Source: Thermoflavimicrobium dichotomicum
Lineage (GTDB): Bacteria > Bacillota > Bacilli > Thermoactinomycetales > Thermoactinomycetaceae
Assembly (NCBI RefSeq): GCF_900114055.1
Contig: NZ_FORR01000011.1
Span: 1 to 64,000, forward strand
Length of the DNA: 64,000 nucleotides
Direction: 5' to 3'
Every line of letters starts with the position of its first letter. Position 1 is the first letter of the stretch. The translations under genes and the position numbers were made by a program. Below the pieces are notes generated by a model. The model was not told the DNA's origin. It worked only from the letters and a program-made list of their open reading frames with translations, and searched no databases. Positions 1 to 9,036 of this stretch are shown here, piece by piece.

Positions 1-94
<94 letters not shown>

Positions 95-100
95 ATGCGA

Positions 101-137
101 AGAACCAAGCACATTTTCTGCTTGGTTCTCTTTTTTA
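101..137 (+). terminator. Rho-independent terminator of the rRNA operon
   Basis: A perfect 11-bp stem, AGAACCAAGCA (101-111) with TGCTTGGTTCT (119-129), encloses a 7-nt loop and is followed by a run of T. It directly follows the 5S rRNA end. Confidence 0.93.
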
Positions 138-609
138 TACGTACCTATTGATGTACATGCAAGTACTTTATTTTGTTAGTGCAAAAAGAGATCGATGATC
201 TGAGAATCATATAATTGTGTTGAGATATTTAAAGAAATAAAATGGATGAATGAGTAAACGAATGAAAGTCAAAAGATTGAATAAATCAATAATTATATGA
301 TAAAATTTCATATAAATCTAAATACAATCTCAAATGATAAAGAGATACATGTTTATTTAAACAATCATTTATTCTTAAAGTGAGAGGCTAATTATTGGTA
401 TATATTGGATAATGGTTGATATTTGAATTTAATTCATTTCGAAATGATCTCAAAGCAATATTATGGGTGAACATGAATTAACAATCAAGGCTTTGGCTCA
501 AACAGGCTAGATGAAATGACAGAGAAATAGGGTCAGTACCATTTTTAGATCGAGTCATTTTTGACAACAACCACGATAAGCAACTGATTTAGGCAGAAAG
601 GTGTTGAAT
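138..609. other. AT-rich intergenic stretch, no gene seen
   Basis: About 470 bases between the rRNA terminator and the first protein gene. It is strongly AT-rich and has frequent stops in all frames. I see no RNA gene, repeat or clear promoter, apart from the ribosome binding site of the next gene (AAAGGTG, about 597-603). Confidence 0.6.
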
Positions 610-2067
610 ATGCATAATTATTATTTGTTATTGGAAATATCCCCCACCGATGATGAAGAGATCATCCGGCAAGCACTGCACAAGCAATTTCGTATCTGGA
701 ACCATCGAATCAATTCGCCGAATTTTGAGAAACGGATCGAAGCAGAGCGCCGCCTTCGTTTATTGGAAGAAGCACAAACAATCTTATTGGATAAACAAAA
801 GAGGCAGGAGTATAATTTACGGATCTTTTCTTTGTCAACGGGTGAAAAGATAAAAGAAGATGAAAAGAAGGATGAAATCATAGAAAAAACAGAACAGGTC
901 AGAGAACAAGAACCTTTGAATGAAGGAGAAGCTTTGGTACAAGCAGCTGAATCCGGTGATGTAGAAGCCATGTATACACTCGGATGCCGTCTGTTTGAAG
1001 AGACAGAGCATGAGCAGAATCGGTTCGATGGACTCCAGTGGCTGATTCAGGCAGCCAATAAGGGACATGCGTTAGCCATGTATCGTTTAAGTCGGTGTTT
1101 CTATCAAGGAGAAATGTTTTTGCCGAATGCTCAGGAAGGAGAGAGATGGTTAAGACAAGCGGCTGAGCAAAATGTGGTGGAAGCGATGGCAGAATTGGGA
1201 GAGCGATTGCTCCATGGGCGTGAGATCAAGAAAAATCCATCTGAAGCAATCCAATGGTTAACAAAGGCAGCGAAACAGGGACATGCAGAAGCACAGAAAT
1301 GGTTGGAGCAACATGAATCCACCCAACCAAAAAAAGAACAGCCGGAAAAAACAAAGGAGAAAGTGATCCTGGATTTAGTGTCTGAATCAATGAAGTCGAC
1401 GTTAAATATCCAACATTTCGCCATTTTTCTCGCCTTGTTAGTTGGAGTAGAAATTGTAGATTATTTAACATTCGATTTGACGTATTGGATTGATTGGGGA
1501 CGAGATATGTTGTATCGGTGGAGCCCATATTTAGCAGCTTATTTACTGGCTCGCCAAAATTATTGGGGCTTTTTGTTTAGCATTCTGGCAGGAATCATGA
1601 AGATAATACTCGTCTCATATTATTTTTTCGACTTATATCATGATGTAGTACCTTTATTGCGAGATATATCTCTCATCATGATAAGTCTCTATGGCTGGTT
1701 TTTTTGGTTTCGTTCTTCTTATAAGGGGAAAAAATCGTTGTCAACCAAGGTTACCATTCTGATAGTGGTTATCTATTTGGCTATAGGCATATGTTACTTT
1801 TTGGTCAAGGATATGGCAACGGAATATAGGGGTTTACTTTTTGATGGATTGGAAATGGGGATAACTTTAGGCATGTTTTTGTTGATTCGAAGAAGTGCAC
1901 ATGGCTGGCCTGTTTTTATTGCATATTATATCATTTCAATGATTTTAGATATTACGAACGAAGAGGATTTAAATGTTTATGATATTCCAAGAATCATGTC
2001 TGATTGTTCAATGATTATCGTATCCATCTATGGTTATTTTCAATGGAAAAAGAATGCGGTTCAATAA
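610..2067 (+). CDS. J-domain-like / Sel1-repeat membrane protein
   Basis: A 485-residue protein with three parts. Residues ~1-70 look like a J domain (NYYLLLEIS, a basic helix, LLDKQKRQEYN near the end). The HPD tripeptide needed to stimulate Hsp70 ATPase is absent; WNHRINSPN stands at its place. Residues ~110-230 carry three Sel1/TPR-like repeats (motifs such as GDVEAMYTLG, AANKGHALAMYRLS, AAKQGHAEAQKWLEQ). After a charged linker, the C-terminal ~220 residues form several hydrophobic segments, probably 5-7 membrane helices. GTG at 601 is in frame, but ATG at 610 has the better-spaced site AAAGGTG. The function is unknown. A membrane-anchored scaffold that cannot activate DnaK in the canonical way is the best inference. 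It stands alone between two terminators. Confidence 0.8.
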   Translation: MHNYYLLLEISPTDDEEIIRQALHKQFRIWNHRINSPNFEKRIEAERRLRLLEEAQTILLDKQKRQEYNLRIFSLSTGEKIKEDEKKDEIIEKTEQVREQEPLNEGEALVQAAESGDVEAMYTLGCRLFEETEHEQNRFDGLQWLIQAANKGHALAMYRLSRCFYQGEMFLPNAQEGERWLRQAAEQNVVEAMAELGERLLHGREIKKNPSEAIQWLTKAAKQGHAEAQKWLEQHESTQPKKEQPEKTKEKVILDLVSESMKSTLNIQHFAIFLALLVGVEIVDYLTFDLTYWIDWGRDMLYRWSPYLAAYLLARQNYWGFLFSILAGIMKIILVSYYFFDLYHDVVPLLRDISLIMISLYGWFFWFRSSYKGKKSLSTKVTILIVVIYLAIGICYFLVKDMATEYRGLLFDGLEMGITLGMFLLIRRSAHGWPVFIAYYIISMILDITNEEDLNVYDIPRIMSDCSMIIVSIYGYFQWKKNAVQ

Positions 2068-2079
2068 AATACATCCAAA

Positions 2080-2112
2080 AAAGCTGTCGAGCGATCCCCG
2101 ACAGCTTTCTAA
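2080..2112 (+). terminator. Terminator-like hairpin after the Sel1 protein gene
   Basis: The 10-bp perfect stem AAAGCTGTCG (2080-2089) / CGACAGCTTT (2099-2108) is followed by a weak T tail. It lies just after the stop at 2067. Confidence 0.75.
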
Positions 2113-2390
2113 ATGTCCTTTAATAGTTTTCCTACAACAAACACTTTTTTAATGTTATTCATATCAAGCAATACTTTTATATTTTCAGCGAGATACCCGC
2201 TACTACCAGAATGTCCGCATATAAAAAAGTGAACAACCATTAGCAGAAAAGGGGTGGAAATGGAGAGCAAATAATCTACCAAATTTCAGAAAGAAATTTC
2301 AATATAATAGTTCCGAATTTATTATATTTTTGATAAAATAAGAATAGAATTGAATAATAAACAATCTCCTTATTAAGGGAGGGGGCTCTA

Positions 2391-2654
2391 ATGGATCCAC
2401 AACGTCCCATTGTCGTTGTAAACCAAAAGAGTGTCGGGTTAGCTTTAATTTTAACGATTATTTTTGGCGGATTGGGTTTACTCTATGCAACTGTTCTGGG
2501 TGGCATCATTATGATCTGTGTTGAGTTGTTTGTACTTTTATTTACGTTTTTCCTGGCGCCATTTTTGGTACCGATCGTTCATATTGTTTGTTGTATTTGG
2601 GCCGTCATTGCTGTTCAGCGACATAATAAGAAATTGAGTAACCAGGTTTCCTGA
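2391..2654 (+). CDS. Small membrane protein, unknown function
   Basis: An 87-residue protein with two hydrophobic segments: SVGLALILTIIFGGLGLLYA and a longer one at ~35-72. It ends in a short basic tail (QRHNKKL). The pattern of a short N-terminus followed by a Gly-rich helix pair resembles small TM2-like bacterial membrane proteins, but no signature motif is clear. ATG 2391 is well supported by AGGGAGGGGGC just upstream. It is monocistronic, with its own terminator (2664-2711). I do not recognise a family with certainty. Confidence 0.75.
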   Translation: MDPQRPIVVVNQKSVGLALILTIIFGGLGLLYATVLGGIIMICVELFVLLFTFFLAPFLVPIVHIVCCIWAVIAVQRHNKKLSNQVS

Positions 2655-2663
2655 GTAAACCCG

Positions 2664-2711
2664 GCACCTGTTTCCCCTGTATCGGCATGGTGGAATACAG
2701 GTGCTTTTTTT
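2664..2711 (+). terminator. Rho-independent terminator
   Basis: The stem GCACCTGT (2664-2671) / ACAGGTGC (2697-2704) is followed directly by seven T residues. Confidence 0.88.
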
Positions 2712-3032
2712 CTATGTTTGGTATCAAACCATATGTATTCCTATTGGTGTTATTGCCTAAATTACACGATTTGATGTATGATTAAAATAAGTTTGGTAGG
2801 TAGCCGAAGAAATGGAAATCGCGGTTTCATGATGGACGAAGGATTTGCGTGTCATGTTTCCATCTGCTGTATAGCGGTGGGAAAAACAGTAGAAATGGTA
2901 GAGAAGGTCCAGCTTATACAATGGAAGAGATAGTTAGAGAAAAGTTAATTGTGATGAATGAATAGAAGAAATGCAAGCCTGGCTATTTAAGCCGGGCTTT
3001 TCCAAATGTTACAGCTGGAGATGGTGTAAGAG
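2712..3032. other. Intergenic stretch with a terminator-like hairpin upstream of the AEC gene
   Basis: About 320 bases without a gene. The only structure I see is a GC-rich hairpin at about 2975-3003, AAGCCTGGCT / AGCCGGGCTT with one G-T pair and a short T run, roughly 30 bases before the next start codon. It could end an unrecognised small transcript or act as a leader attenuator. I compared the region with T-box, S-box and other common riboswitch motifs and found no match. Confidence 0.45.
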
Positions 3033-3935
3033 ATGGTTATTTTAGAAGTCTTAGTACCCATTTTTTTTATTTTTGGAGTTGGATATCTTGGACAAAAATG
3101 CATCGGCTTTGACACCAAGACGTTATCGACCATGTCCCTCTATTTGCTGTCACCGTTTCTTACTTTTCGGGCTTTTTATCAAAATAAATTAACGATGGAA
3201 TATCTTTATATTTGTTTATACTCACTTTTACTTTGTTTTATTTTAATTGTTGTGGTTTATTTGATTGGTTGGATCAGAAAATATAATAAACAAGAAACAT
3301 GTGGTTTGGTATTGGCTTCTGCTTTTATGAATAATGGAAACTATGGAACACCACTGGTCCTGTTTGTCTATGGGACAGCCGGTTTTCACTATGCGGTTGC
3401 AATGATGGTGATACAACAGTTGGTGATGTGCACGATTGGTGTATATTATGCCGCCAAAGGAAGTGTGAAACATAATGACGTGCAGGCTGCGTTACGCCAG
3501 GTTGTCCGCATGCCGATTGTTTATGGAGCGATTGCTGGTCTAGTATTTCAGTATATGCATATCCCCTTGAGTAAGCCAATGTTACAAAGTATTGATATGA
3601 TTGCGGATGCAGCCATTCCTACGATTATGATTGTGCTGGGAATGCAGTTAGCAAAGATTTCTCTACGTAAAATTTCCTGGGAAAAAATCAGTTTATCTTT
3701 GGTTATTCGTTTAGTGCTGTCACCGATCGTTGCGTTTGCTCTTGTATCTTTTTGGCCGATTCCGGATTTGTTAAAAGAGATCATGATTGTCATGGCCGCT
3801 ATGCCAACCGCTGCGAATACCACGATGTATGCGTTGCAGTATGAGACAGAACCGGAATTGGTTTCTGGGGCAACGTTGCTGAGTACCAATCTAAGTTTGG
3901 TCACTTTACCTGTGTTACTTCTTTTGCTTTCATAA
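3033..3935 (+). CDS. AEC-family (auxin efflux carrier-like) transporter
   Basis: A 300-residue integral membrane protein with about ten hydrophobic segments in a 5+5 arrangement. It has motifs typical of bacterial AEC permeases: FGVGYLGQK near the N-terminus, ASAFMNNGNYGTPLVLF at the end of the first half, and AAMPTAANTTMYA in the last part. The family exports or takes up small organic acids such as malate or malonate; the substrate cannot be read here. The length is usual for the family (~300-320). ATG 3033 has only a weak upstream GGAG/GGTG. It is probably monocistronic. Confidence 0.85.
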   Translation: MVILEVLVPIFFIFGVGYLGQKCIGFDTKTLSTMSLYLLSPFLTFRAFYQNKLTMEYLYICLYSLLLCFILIVVVYLIGWIRKYNKQETCGLVLASAFMNNGNYGTPLVLFVYGTAGFHYAVAMMVIQQLVMCTIGVYYAAKGSVKHNDVQAALRQVVRMPIVYGAIAGLVFQYMHIPLSKPMLQSIDMIADAAIPTIMIVLGMQLAKISLRKISWEKISLSLVIRLVLSPIVAFALVSFWPIPDLLKEIMIVMAAMPTAANTTMYALQYETEPELVSGATLLSTNLSLVTLPVLLLLLS

Positions 3936-3959
3936 CTAAACATATCCGTTCACTTTTAT

Positions 3960-4050
3960 ATAAAACCGACCAGACAACTGGAGGTTTTCCTGAAAGGGAA
4001 AGAAGCTTGTTGATGTATCCGTTATATGCCGGTTTTCCTGATCGGGAGAG
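3960..4050. repeat. Degenerate copy of the ~110-bp palindromic element
   Basis: The segment around 4006-4045 (a TTGTTGA-like start, then CCGTTATATGCCGGTTTTCC) resembles the outer arm of the palindromic element seen intact at 40637-40743. The second arm has decayed. It lies downstream of the AEC gene, like the other copies, which all sit at gene ends. Confidence 0.4.
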
Positions 4051-4243
4051 CCTCATTTGTTTTTCTGAAAGGTGCTTGAAGCACAGTGTCCTGAATGAAA
4101 AAGAATGGTTGGTTATGTGAAATAGATAATTGACTATTAACAATAAATATGATATTTTTACTCATAAATCAAAGTAATCTTATAGGAATTATCGAATTAT
4201 TGTATATCACTTGAAGAAAGAATACACCATAAGGAGGGGGAGC

Positions 4244-4441
4244 ATGGTCCAGAAAAAGGAGCTGAACATGGATGATGCACGTATACAGGCCATTCTTGAT
4301 GCTTTGAAAGGTCTGGAGTACGGGTCTATCCAAATTACTGTTCATGATTCACAGATTACTCAGATTGAACGTACTGAAAAACAGCGTTTTTCATTAGAAC
4401 GTAAGCAGTCTGCTGCGAAAAATCGTTTTGTTGGATTATAG
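4244..4441 (+). CDS. YezD-like DUF2292 small protein
   Basis: A 65-residue protein. Its central segment, LKGLEYGSIQITVHDSQIT followed by QIERTEKQRF, is the DUF2292/YezD signature. The family is short, with a predicted beta-hairpin core, and is often found beside sulfur assimilation genes. Here it lies 200 bp upstream of a sulfonate uptake operon, which fits that association. The ATG at 4244 is preceded by AAGGAGGGGGAGC; an upstream in-frame codon at 4211 has no such support. The molecular function is unknown. A terminator (4521-4577) separates it from ssuA. Confidence 0.8.
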   Translation: MVQKKELNMDDARIQAILDALKGLEYGSIQITVHDSQITQIERTEKQRFSLERKQSAAKNRFVGL

Positions 4442-4520
4442 ATGATACGAAATCAGAGGATATGAACACTTTATCAAAACCGATGAACTTAAAGATAGAA
4501 ACTGTCGACCGGACCACCGG

Positions 4521-4577
4521 AGACTTCCATCGTTCTTTTCTTGCTAGAAAAAGAATAGTGGAAGTCTTTTATTTTTC
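4521..4577 (+). terminator. Rho-independent terminator between the DUF2292 gene and ssuA
   Basis: AGACTTCCA (4521-4529) pairs with TGGAAGTCT (4559-4567), with further inner pairing of TTCTTTT and AAAAAGAA. A T-rich tail follows. Confidence 0.8.
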
Positions 4578-4640
4578 ATCTGCTTTTTTGACGACACAGG
4601 AAAAATTCAGATAGATCAAGGAAAAGGATGGTGGAGTTAC

Positions 4641-5612
4641 ATGAAAATCAGAAAGTATGTTTTTGGATTTCTTCTATTCCTATTGGTCATCGCTTTAGCA
4701 GGCTGTGGTCATCAGGCCGAAAGCAAGCAATCCAGTGATACAGGCAATCAAAAGACGATCCGGATCGGTTATCAGAAATATGGCACCCTCAACATTTTAA
4801 AAGCAAAAGGAACACTGGAGAAGCGCCTGGCCGCTTTGGGGTATAGCATCAAGTGGACAGAGTTTCCGGGTGGGCCTCAGCTGTTGGAAGCCTTACGTGT
4901 GGGCGAAATCGATTTGGGACATACCGGAGAAGCGCCTCCTATTTTTGCTCAAGCGGCGGGAGCACCATTGGTTTATTTGGGACATGAGCCAGCTAGCCCA
5001 AAGAGTGAAGCGATTCTTGTGCATAAACAGTCATCCATTCAGAAAGTAAGTGATTTAAAAGGAAAGAAAGTCGCATTGAACAAAGGTTCCAATGTCCATT
5101 ACCTGCTGGTTAAGCAATTGGAAAAAGCAGGGCTGAAATATAAAGATATTCAACCCAGATATTTACCCCCTGCCGATGCAAGAGCCGCTTTTGAACGGGG
5201 AAGTGTAGATGCCTGGGTGATCTGGGATCCGTATTTTGCAGCAGCACAAACAGTGACACAGGCGCGAATTCTGGCTGACGGTCAGCAGACTGTGTCCAAC
5301 TATGAATTTTATTTGGCTTCACGCCAATTTATACAAACACATCGGGATCTCATTCCCACTATTTTTGCTGAATTGGAAAAAACAGCGAAGTGGGCAGAAA
5401 AAAATCCGCATCAATTGGCCGAACTTCTGTCTCCTCAGCTGGGAATTGATGTGAAGTCTCTGGAAGTAGCGGCAAAGAGACGAAATTATGGAGTACAGAA
5501 AATGAGTAATCAAGTGATTGCTGAACAGCAAAAAGTAGCGGAAACCTTCTTGAAACTGGGATTGATTCCAAAAGCGATCAAGGTAAAGGATGCTGTGTTA
5601 GATATCAGATAG
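4641..5612 (+). CDS. ssuA: Aliphatic sulfonate ABC transporter, substrate-binding lipoprotein
   Basis: A 323-residue lipoprotein precursor. The signal peptide ends in a lipobox (ALAGC, Cys at ~22), so it is anchored outside the membrane. The mature part has the type-2 periplasmic-binding fold of the SsuA/TauA group: [18 protein letters not shown] at the first strand, [33 protein letters not shown] and [14 protein letters not shown]. It is expected to bind alkanesulfonates and deliver them to SsuC/SsuB. It is first in the operon ssuA-ssuD-ssuC-ssuB; only 13 bases separate it from ssuD. ATG 4641 is preceded by GGTGGAG. Confidence 0.93.
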   Translation: MKIRKYVFGFLLFLLVIALAGCGHQAESKQSSDTGNQKTIRIGYQKYGTLNILKAKGTLEKRLAALGYSIKWTEFPGGPQLLEALRVGEIDLGHTGEAPPIFAQAAGAPLVYLGHEPASPKSEAILVHKQSSIQKVSDLKGKKVALNKGSNVHYLLVKQLEKAGLKYKDIQPRYLPPADARAAFERGSVDAWVIWDPYFAAAQTVTQARILADGQQTVSNYEFYLASRQFIQTHRDLIPTIFAELEKTAKWAEKNPHQLAELLSPQLGIDVKSLEVAAKRRNYGVQKMSNQVIAEQQKVAETFLKLGLIPKAIKVKDAVLDIR

Positions 5613-5625
5613 TCAGGAAGGATTG

Positions 5626-6759
5626 ATGAATATGAACATTTTCTGGTTTTTACCGACACATGGAGATGGCCGTTATTTAGGAACCAATAGGGGAGGAAGA
5701 GCCATTGACTACGCTTATCTGAAACAAATTGCGCAAGCAGCCGATCATCTGGGGTATGAAGGTGTGTTGATCCCGACAGGAATGGCTTGCGAAGATGCAT
5801 GGATTGTAGGTTCCTCCTTGATTTCCGTAACCGAGAGATTGAAATTCCTGATTGCGCTGCGACCGGGGTTCATGTCCCCCTTGATTGCAGCCCGAATGGC
5901 ATCCACATTTGATCGGCTATCGAATGGCCGATTATTGCTCAATGTGGTTACAGGAGGAGATCCCGTTGAGCTGGCTGGAGATGGATTATTTTTGGAACAT
6001 GATGCTCGATACGAATTGACTGATGAGTTTTTGACGATCTGGCGTCAGGCATTGGAAGGAGATGAGGTTCATTTTGAGGGAACCCATCTTCGCGTCAAAG
6101 GTGGAAAAGTATTGTTTCCGCCTCTACAGTCACCCTATCCTCCGTTATACTTTGGAGGTTCTTCACCCATCGCCCAGCAGGTAGCAGCCAAACACATCGA
6201 TGTATATCTGACCTGGGGTGAACCACCACAGCAAGTAGCCGAAAAAATTGAGAAAGTCCGTCGATTGGCAGCAGAGAGGAATCGAACAGTCCGATTTGGC
6301 ATTCGGCTGCATGTCATTGTGCGTGAGACGGAAAGAGAAGCATGGGAAGCGGCCAATGAATTGATTCAATATGTAGATGATGAGACGGTTGAAACCGCCC
6401 AGCAAATATTCTCGCGTTTTGATTCGGAAGGTCAGCGGAGGATGACTCAATTGCATAAGGGGGATCGTTCCTCATTGGAAATAAGCCCCAACTTATGGGC
6501 AGGTGTTGGTTTAGTTCGAGGAGGGGCTGGGACCGCTCTTGTCGGTGATCCTGATACAGTGGCAGAAAGAATGAAAGAATATGCCGAACTGGGAATCGAG
6601 ACCTTTATTTTATCTGGCTATCCCCATTTGGAAGAGGCCTATCGTGTGGCTGAATTACTCTTTCCACGATTGCCTCTGTCTCAACAGAAAAACGTAACAG
6701 GACAGATGTATATGAGTCCATTTGGTGAGATCATTGCCAATAATAAGATACCGAACTAA
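5626..6759 (+). CDS. ssuD: FMNH2-dependent alkanesulfonate monooxygenase
   Basis: A 377-residue luciferase-family enzyme that cleaves alkanesulfonates to aldehyde and sulfite using reduced flavin and oxygen, supplying sulfur when sulfate is scarce. Diagnostic segments are [15 protein letters not shown] at the N-terminus, [42 protein letters not shown], and [21 protein letters not shown] near residue 290. All closely match SsuD. The last ~25 residues extend past the usual end. Starts at 5626 or 5632 are both possible; AGGAAGG lies upstream. The flavin reductase partner (SsuE) is not in the window. Placing ssuD second, before the permease and ATPase genes, differs from the B. subtilis order. 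Confidence 0.95.
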   Translation: MNMNIFWFLPTHGDGRYLGTNRGGRAIDYAYLKQIAQAADHLGYEGVLIPTGMACEDAWIVGSSLISVTERLKFLIALRPGFMSPLIAARMASTFDRLSNGRLLLNVVTGGDPVELAGDGLFLEHDARYELTDEFLTIWRQALEGDEVHFEGTHLRVKGGKVLFPPLQSPYPPLYFGGSSPIAQQVAAKHIDVYLTWGEPPQQVAEKIEKVRRLAAERNRTVRFGIRLHVIVRETEREAWEAANELIQYVDDETVETAQQIFSRFDSEGQRRMTQLHKGDRSSLEISPNLWAGVGLVRGGAGTALVGDPDTVAERMKEYAELGIETFILSGYPHLEEAYRVAELLFPRLPLSQQKNVTGQMYMSPFGEIIANNKIPN

Positions 6760-6778
6760 GCAAAGGAGGAGATCTGCA

Positions 6779-7558
6779 TTGAAACAGCTATCCCTTCAAT
6801 CTCTGGCCCCTTGGGGCATTCCTGTACTGGTGATGGTTCTCTGGCAGATACTAGGTCAATACGGTCTTATTTCGAACCAGGTTCTGCCCACACCGTCAGA
6901 AGTACTGAAAGCCGCGATCCAATTAACCGAAAAAGGAGAACTTTTGTCGTTTATTCAGGCAAGTACAGGAAGGGCTTTTCTGGGCTTCCTCATCGGCGGC
7001 AGTATCGGCTTTACTCTGGGGATTTTGAACGGGTTATCCCGTATTGCAGAAAAATTGACTGATTCATCCATTCAGATGATCCGCAATATTCCGCACCTGG
7101 CTATGATTCCACTGGTTATCCTTTGGTTTGGAATTGGTGAAGAAGCAAAGGTATTTCTTGTCTCATTGGGCGTTTTCTTCCCTGTCTATCTAAACACATT
7201 TCATGGAATGCGTTCGGTGGATCCTGGTTTGATTGAAATGGGAAAGGTCTATGGATTGAGAGGATGGAAGCTTTTTTGGCAAGTCATTCTTCCTGGAGCG
7301 CTTTCTTCGATTCTGGTGGGAATACGCTATGCGTTGGGAATTATGTGGCTGACACTGATTGTGGCAGAGACGATTTCGGCTGACTCTGGTATTGGATACA
7401 TGGCGATGAATGCCAGAGAATTTATGCAGATGGATGTTGTTGTATTGAGTATTCTTCTTTATGCTTTACTGGGTAAATTATCGGACTGGATCGCTTCTTT
7501 AATGGAAAGAAAATGGTTACAGTGGCACCATCACTATCGAAAAACGATCATGAACTGA
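6779..7558 (+). CDS. ssuC: Aliphatic sulfonate ABC transporter, permease
   Basis: A 259-residue BPD-type permease with about six membrane helices. The EAA-like loop is visible as [29 protein letters not shown] split across ~165-195, and the [20 protein letters not shown] segment is typical of SsuC/TauC. I chose the TTG start at 6779 because AAAGGAGGAGA lies 7 bases upstream; earlier in-frame codons have no site and fall inside ssuD. It pairs with the ATPase encoded just downstream. Confidence 0.93.
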   Translation: MKQLSLQSLAPWGIPVLVMVLWQILGQYGLISNQVLPTPSEVLKAAIQLTEKGELLSFIQASTGRAFLGFLIGGSIGFTLGILNGLSRIAEKLTDSSIQMIRNIPHLAMIPLVILWFGIGEEAKVFLVSLGVFFPVYLNTFHGMRSVDPGLIEMGKVYGLRGWKLFWQVILPGALSSILVGIRYALGIMWLTLIVAETISADSGIGYMAMNAREFMQMDVVVLSILLYALLGKLSDWIASLMERKWLQWHHHYRKTIMN

Positions 7559-7581
7559 AGCTGAAGGGAGGTTGGTATCAG

Positions 7582-8343
7582 GTGTCAACGGATAAGGGGC
7601 TTGATTTAAGCATACGCTCTGTGACGAAACATTTTGGACAGTTACAAGTGCTGAAAGGGATTGATTTAGAGATCGAACCTGGAGAATTTGTTGCCATTGT
7701 TGGACGAAGCGGTTGCGGAAAGAGTACCTTGTTACGGTTGATCGCTGGATTGGAAGAACCGACGGACGGAGAGATTCTGATTGATAACCAGAAGATAAAT
7801 GGGGTTCACAAAGAGATACGGGTTCTCTTTCAAGATGCACGCCTTCTTCCATGGAAAAAGGTGCTCGACAATGTTCGGATCGGGGTCAGATCCGGTTCGA
7901 TCGAGATTGCTCGAGAGGCGCTTCAAGAGGTAGGGCTTGCTGATCGTGCAGAAGCATGGCCGTCCGTCTTGTCTGGGGGACAAAAACAAAGAGTGGCACT
8001 TGCCAGAGCCTTGGCGGGAAAACCCAAACTGTTATTATTGGATGAACCGCTGGGAGCTTTGGATGCCTTGACTCGAATCAAAATGCAATCTTTGATTGAA
8101 AAGTTATGGAGAGAACAAAAATTCACATCTCTTCTGGTTACTCATGATGTAACGGAAGCCGTTACCTTGGCTGATCGGATCATCATGATTGAAGAGGGAA
8201 GAGTGGCGCTGGATCTACGTGTTCCGTTACCACGTCCACGGGAGAGAAACAGTCATTTTCTCCAGTTGGAAAAGGTGATTTTGAGTAAGTTACTGGTGGA
8301 GGAAAACGATCATATAGACTCTCGTCAAAATCAGGTTATATGA
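7582..8343 (+). CDS. ssuB: Aliphatic sulfonate ABC transporter, ATP-binding protein
   Basis: A 253-residue ABC ATPase. Walker A is [10 protein letters not shown], the Q-loop is [12 protein letters not shown], the signature is [16 protein letters not shown], Walker B is [15 protein letters not shown] and the switch His lies in VTHDVTEAV. The FQDARLLPW sequence is typical of the SsuB/TauB group. GTG 7582 follows GGGAGG with ~10-base spacing. It is the last gene of the sulfonate operon; a bidirectional terminator follows at 8427-8470. Confidence 0.93.
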   Translation: MSTDKGLDLSIRSVTKHFGQLQVLKGIDLEIEPGEFVAIVGRSGCGKSTLLRLIAGLEEPTDGEILIDNQKINGVHKEIRVLFQDARLLPWKKVLDNVRIGVRSGSIEIAREALQEVGLADRAEAWPSVLSGGQKQRVALARALAGKPKLLLLDEPLGALDALTRIKMQSLIEKLWREQKFTSLLVTHDVTEAVTLADRIIMIEEGRVALDLRVPLPRPRERNSHFLQLEKVILSKLLVEENDHIDSRQNQVI

Positions 8344-8426
8344 TTTCGAGAATGTGCCCAAGGATCAACATTTTGTGATGTGAATGTTTTTTTGGTAATA
8401 GGATGTATTCTACCGTAAATGTGAAA

Positions 8427-8470
8427 AAAACATGCCGGACATAAACCTTTTCTGTCCGACATGTTTTTTA
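8427..8470. terminator. Bidirectional terminator between ssuB and the convergent acetyltransferase gene
   Basis: AACATGCCGGACA (8429-8441) pairs with TGTCCGACATGTT (8453-8465) with one mismatch. There is an A run before it and a T run after it, so it can serve both converging genes. Confidence 0.87.
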
Positions 8471-8471
8471 T

Positions 8472-8942
8472 TTAAATGATTTTTTGAAATACAACACGGT
8501 CCTGGCCGGGGCCATCATAATCTTTTTGCACAGAAATGCCATCGATTTCTATATCGCTTTCGACTATGGCAAAGCCCATTTTTGTATGAAAGGCAATCGA
8601 TGTTTTATTAATGGGAGAAGTCACACATTTGATGATGTTACAGCCTCTCTGTTTGATCACTTCAAAAAAATGGTGATACAGTTTACGGGCATAACCTTTC
8701 TTGCGTTCATCAGGATGAACACCAACAAAATGAATATATGCTTCATTGGGATGGGTTTGAGAGATAAAGCCAATCAGAAAGGCAACAATTTGATTTTTAT
8801 CTTCTATGATAAAAGATGTTTCCTGAAAATGAGAAAAAAACAGTCGAGGAAGCTTCTGAAACATCTGTCTGCCGCCCCACCACTCATTGACGCGCGTGAT
8901 TATGTAAGAATAATCGGATTCCCGGACATTTCTTACCAGCAT
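8472..8942 (-). CDS. GNAT-family N-acetyltransferase
   Basis: A 156-residue acetyltransferase. The acetyl-CoA binding motif A is visible as VHPDERKKGYARKLYHHFF, and motif B as SPINKTSIAFHTKMGF. The best match by appearance is the general GNAT group acting on small molecules or protein N-termini; the substrate is unknown. An in-frame region upstream could extend the protein to 9074, but ATG at 8942 has GGAAGGAG directly upstream and gives a normal GNAT length. It is convergent with ssuB; its nearest upstream neighbour is the MFS gene in the same orientation. Confidence 0.85.
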   Translation of the reverse strand: MLVRNVRESDYSYIITRVNEWWGGRQMFQKLPRLFFSHFQETSFIIEDKNQIVAFLIGFISQTHPNEAYIHFVGVHPDERKKGYARKLYHHFFEVIKQRGCNIIKCVTSPINKTSIAFHTKMGFAIVESDIEIDGISVQKDYDGPGQDRVVFQKII

Positions 8943-9036
8943 AAAAAACTCCTTCCGTTTTATTTCTTCATTCATTCGATCACGAATGAAACTTGTCCCA
9001 TTGTATTTTTTTGAAATCATTTGTTTGCAGAATTCT

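Noticed and set aside
2760-3000. Possible riboswitch leader upstream of the AEC transporter gene
   Set aside because: Only a terminator-like hairpin is clear. I compared the region with T-box, S-box, GEMM, guanidine and cobalamin core motifs and none fits.
8484-9014. Plus-strand open frame of 176 codons opposite the acetyltransferase gene
   Set aside because: The minus-strand frame shows real GNAT motifs and a proper start site; the plus frame is its antisense shadow.
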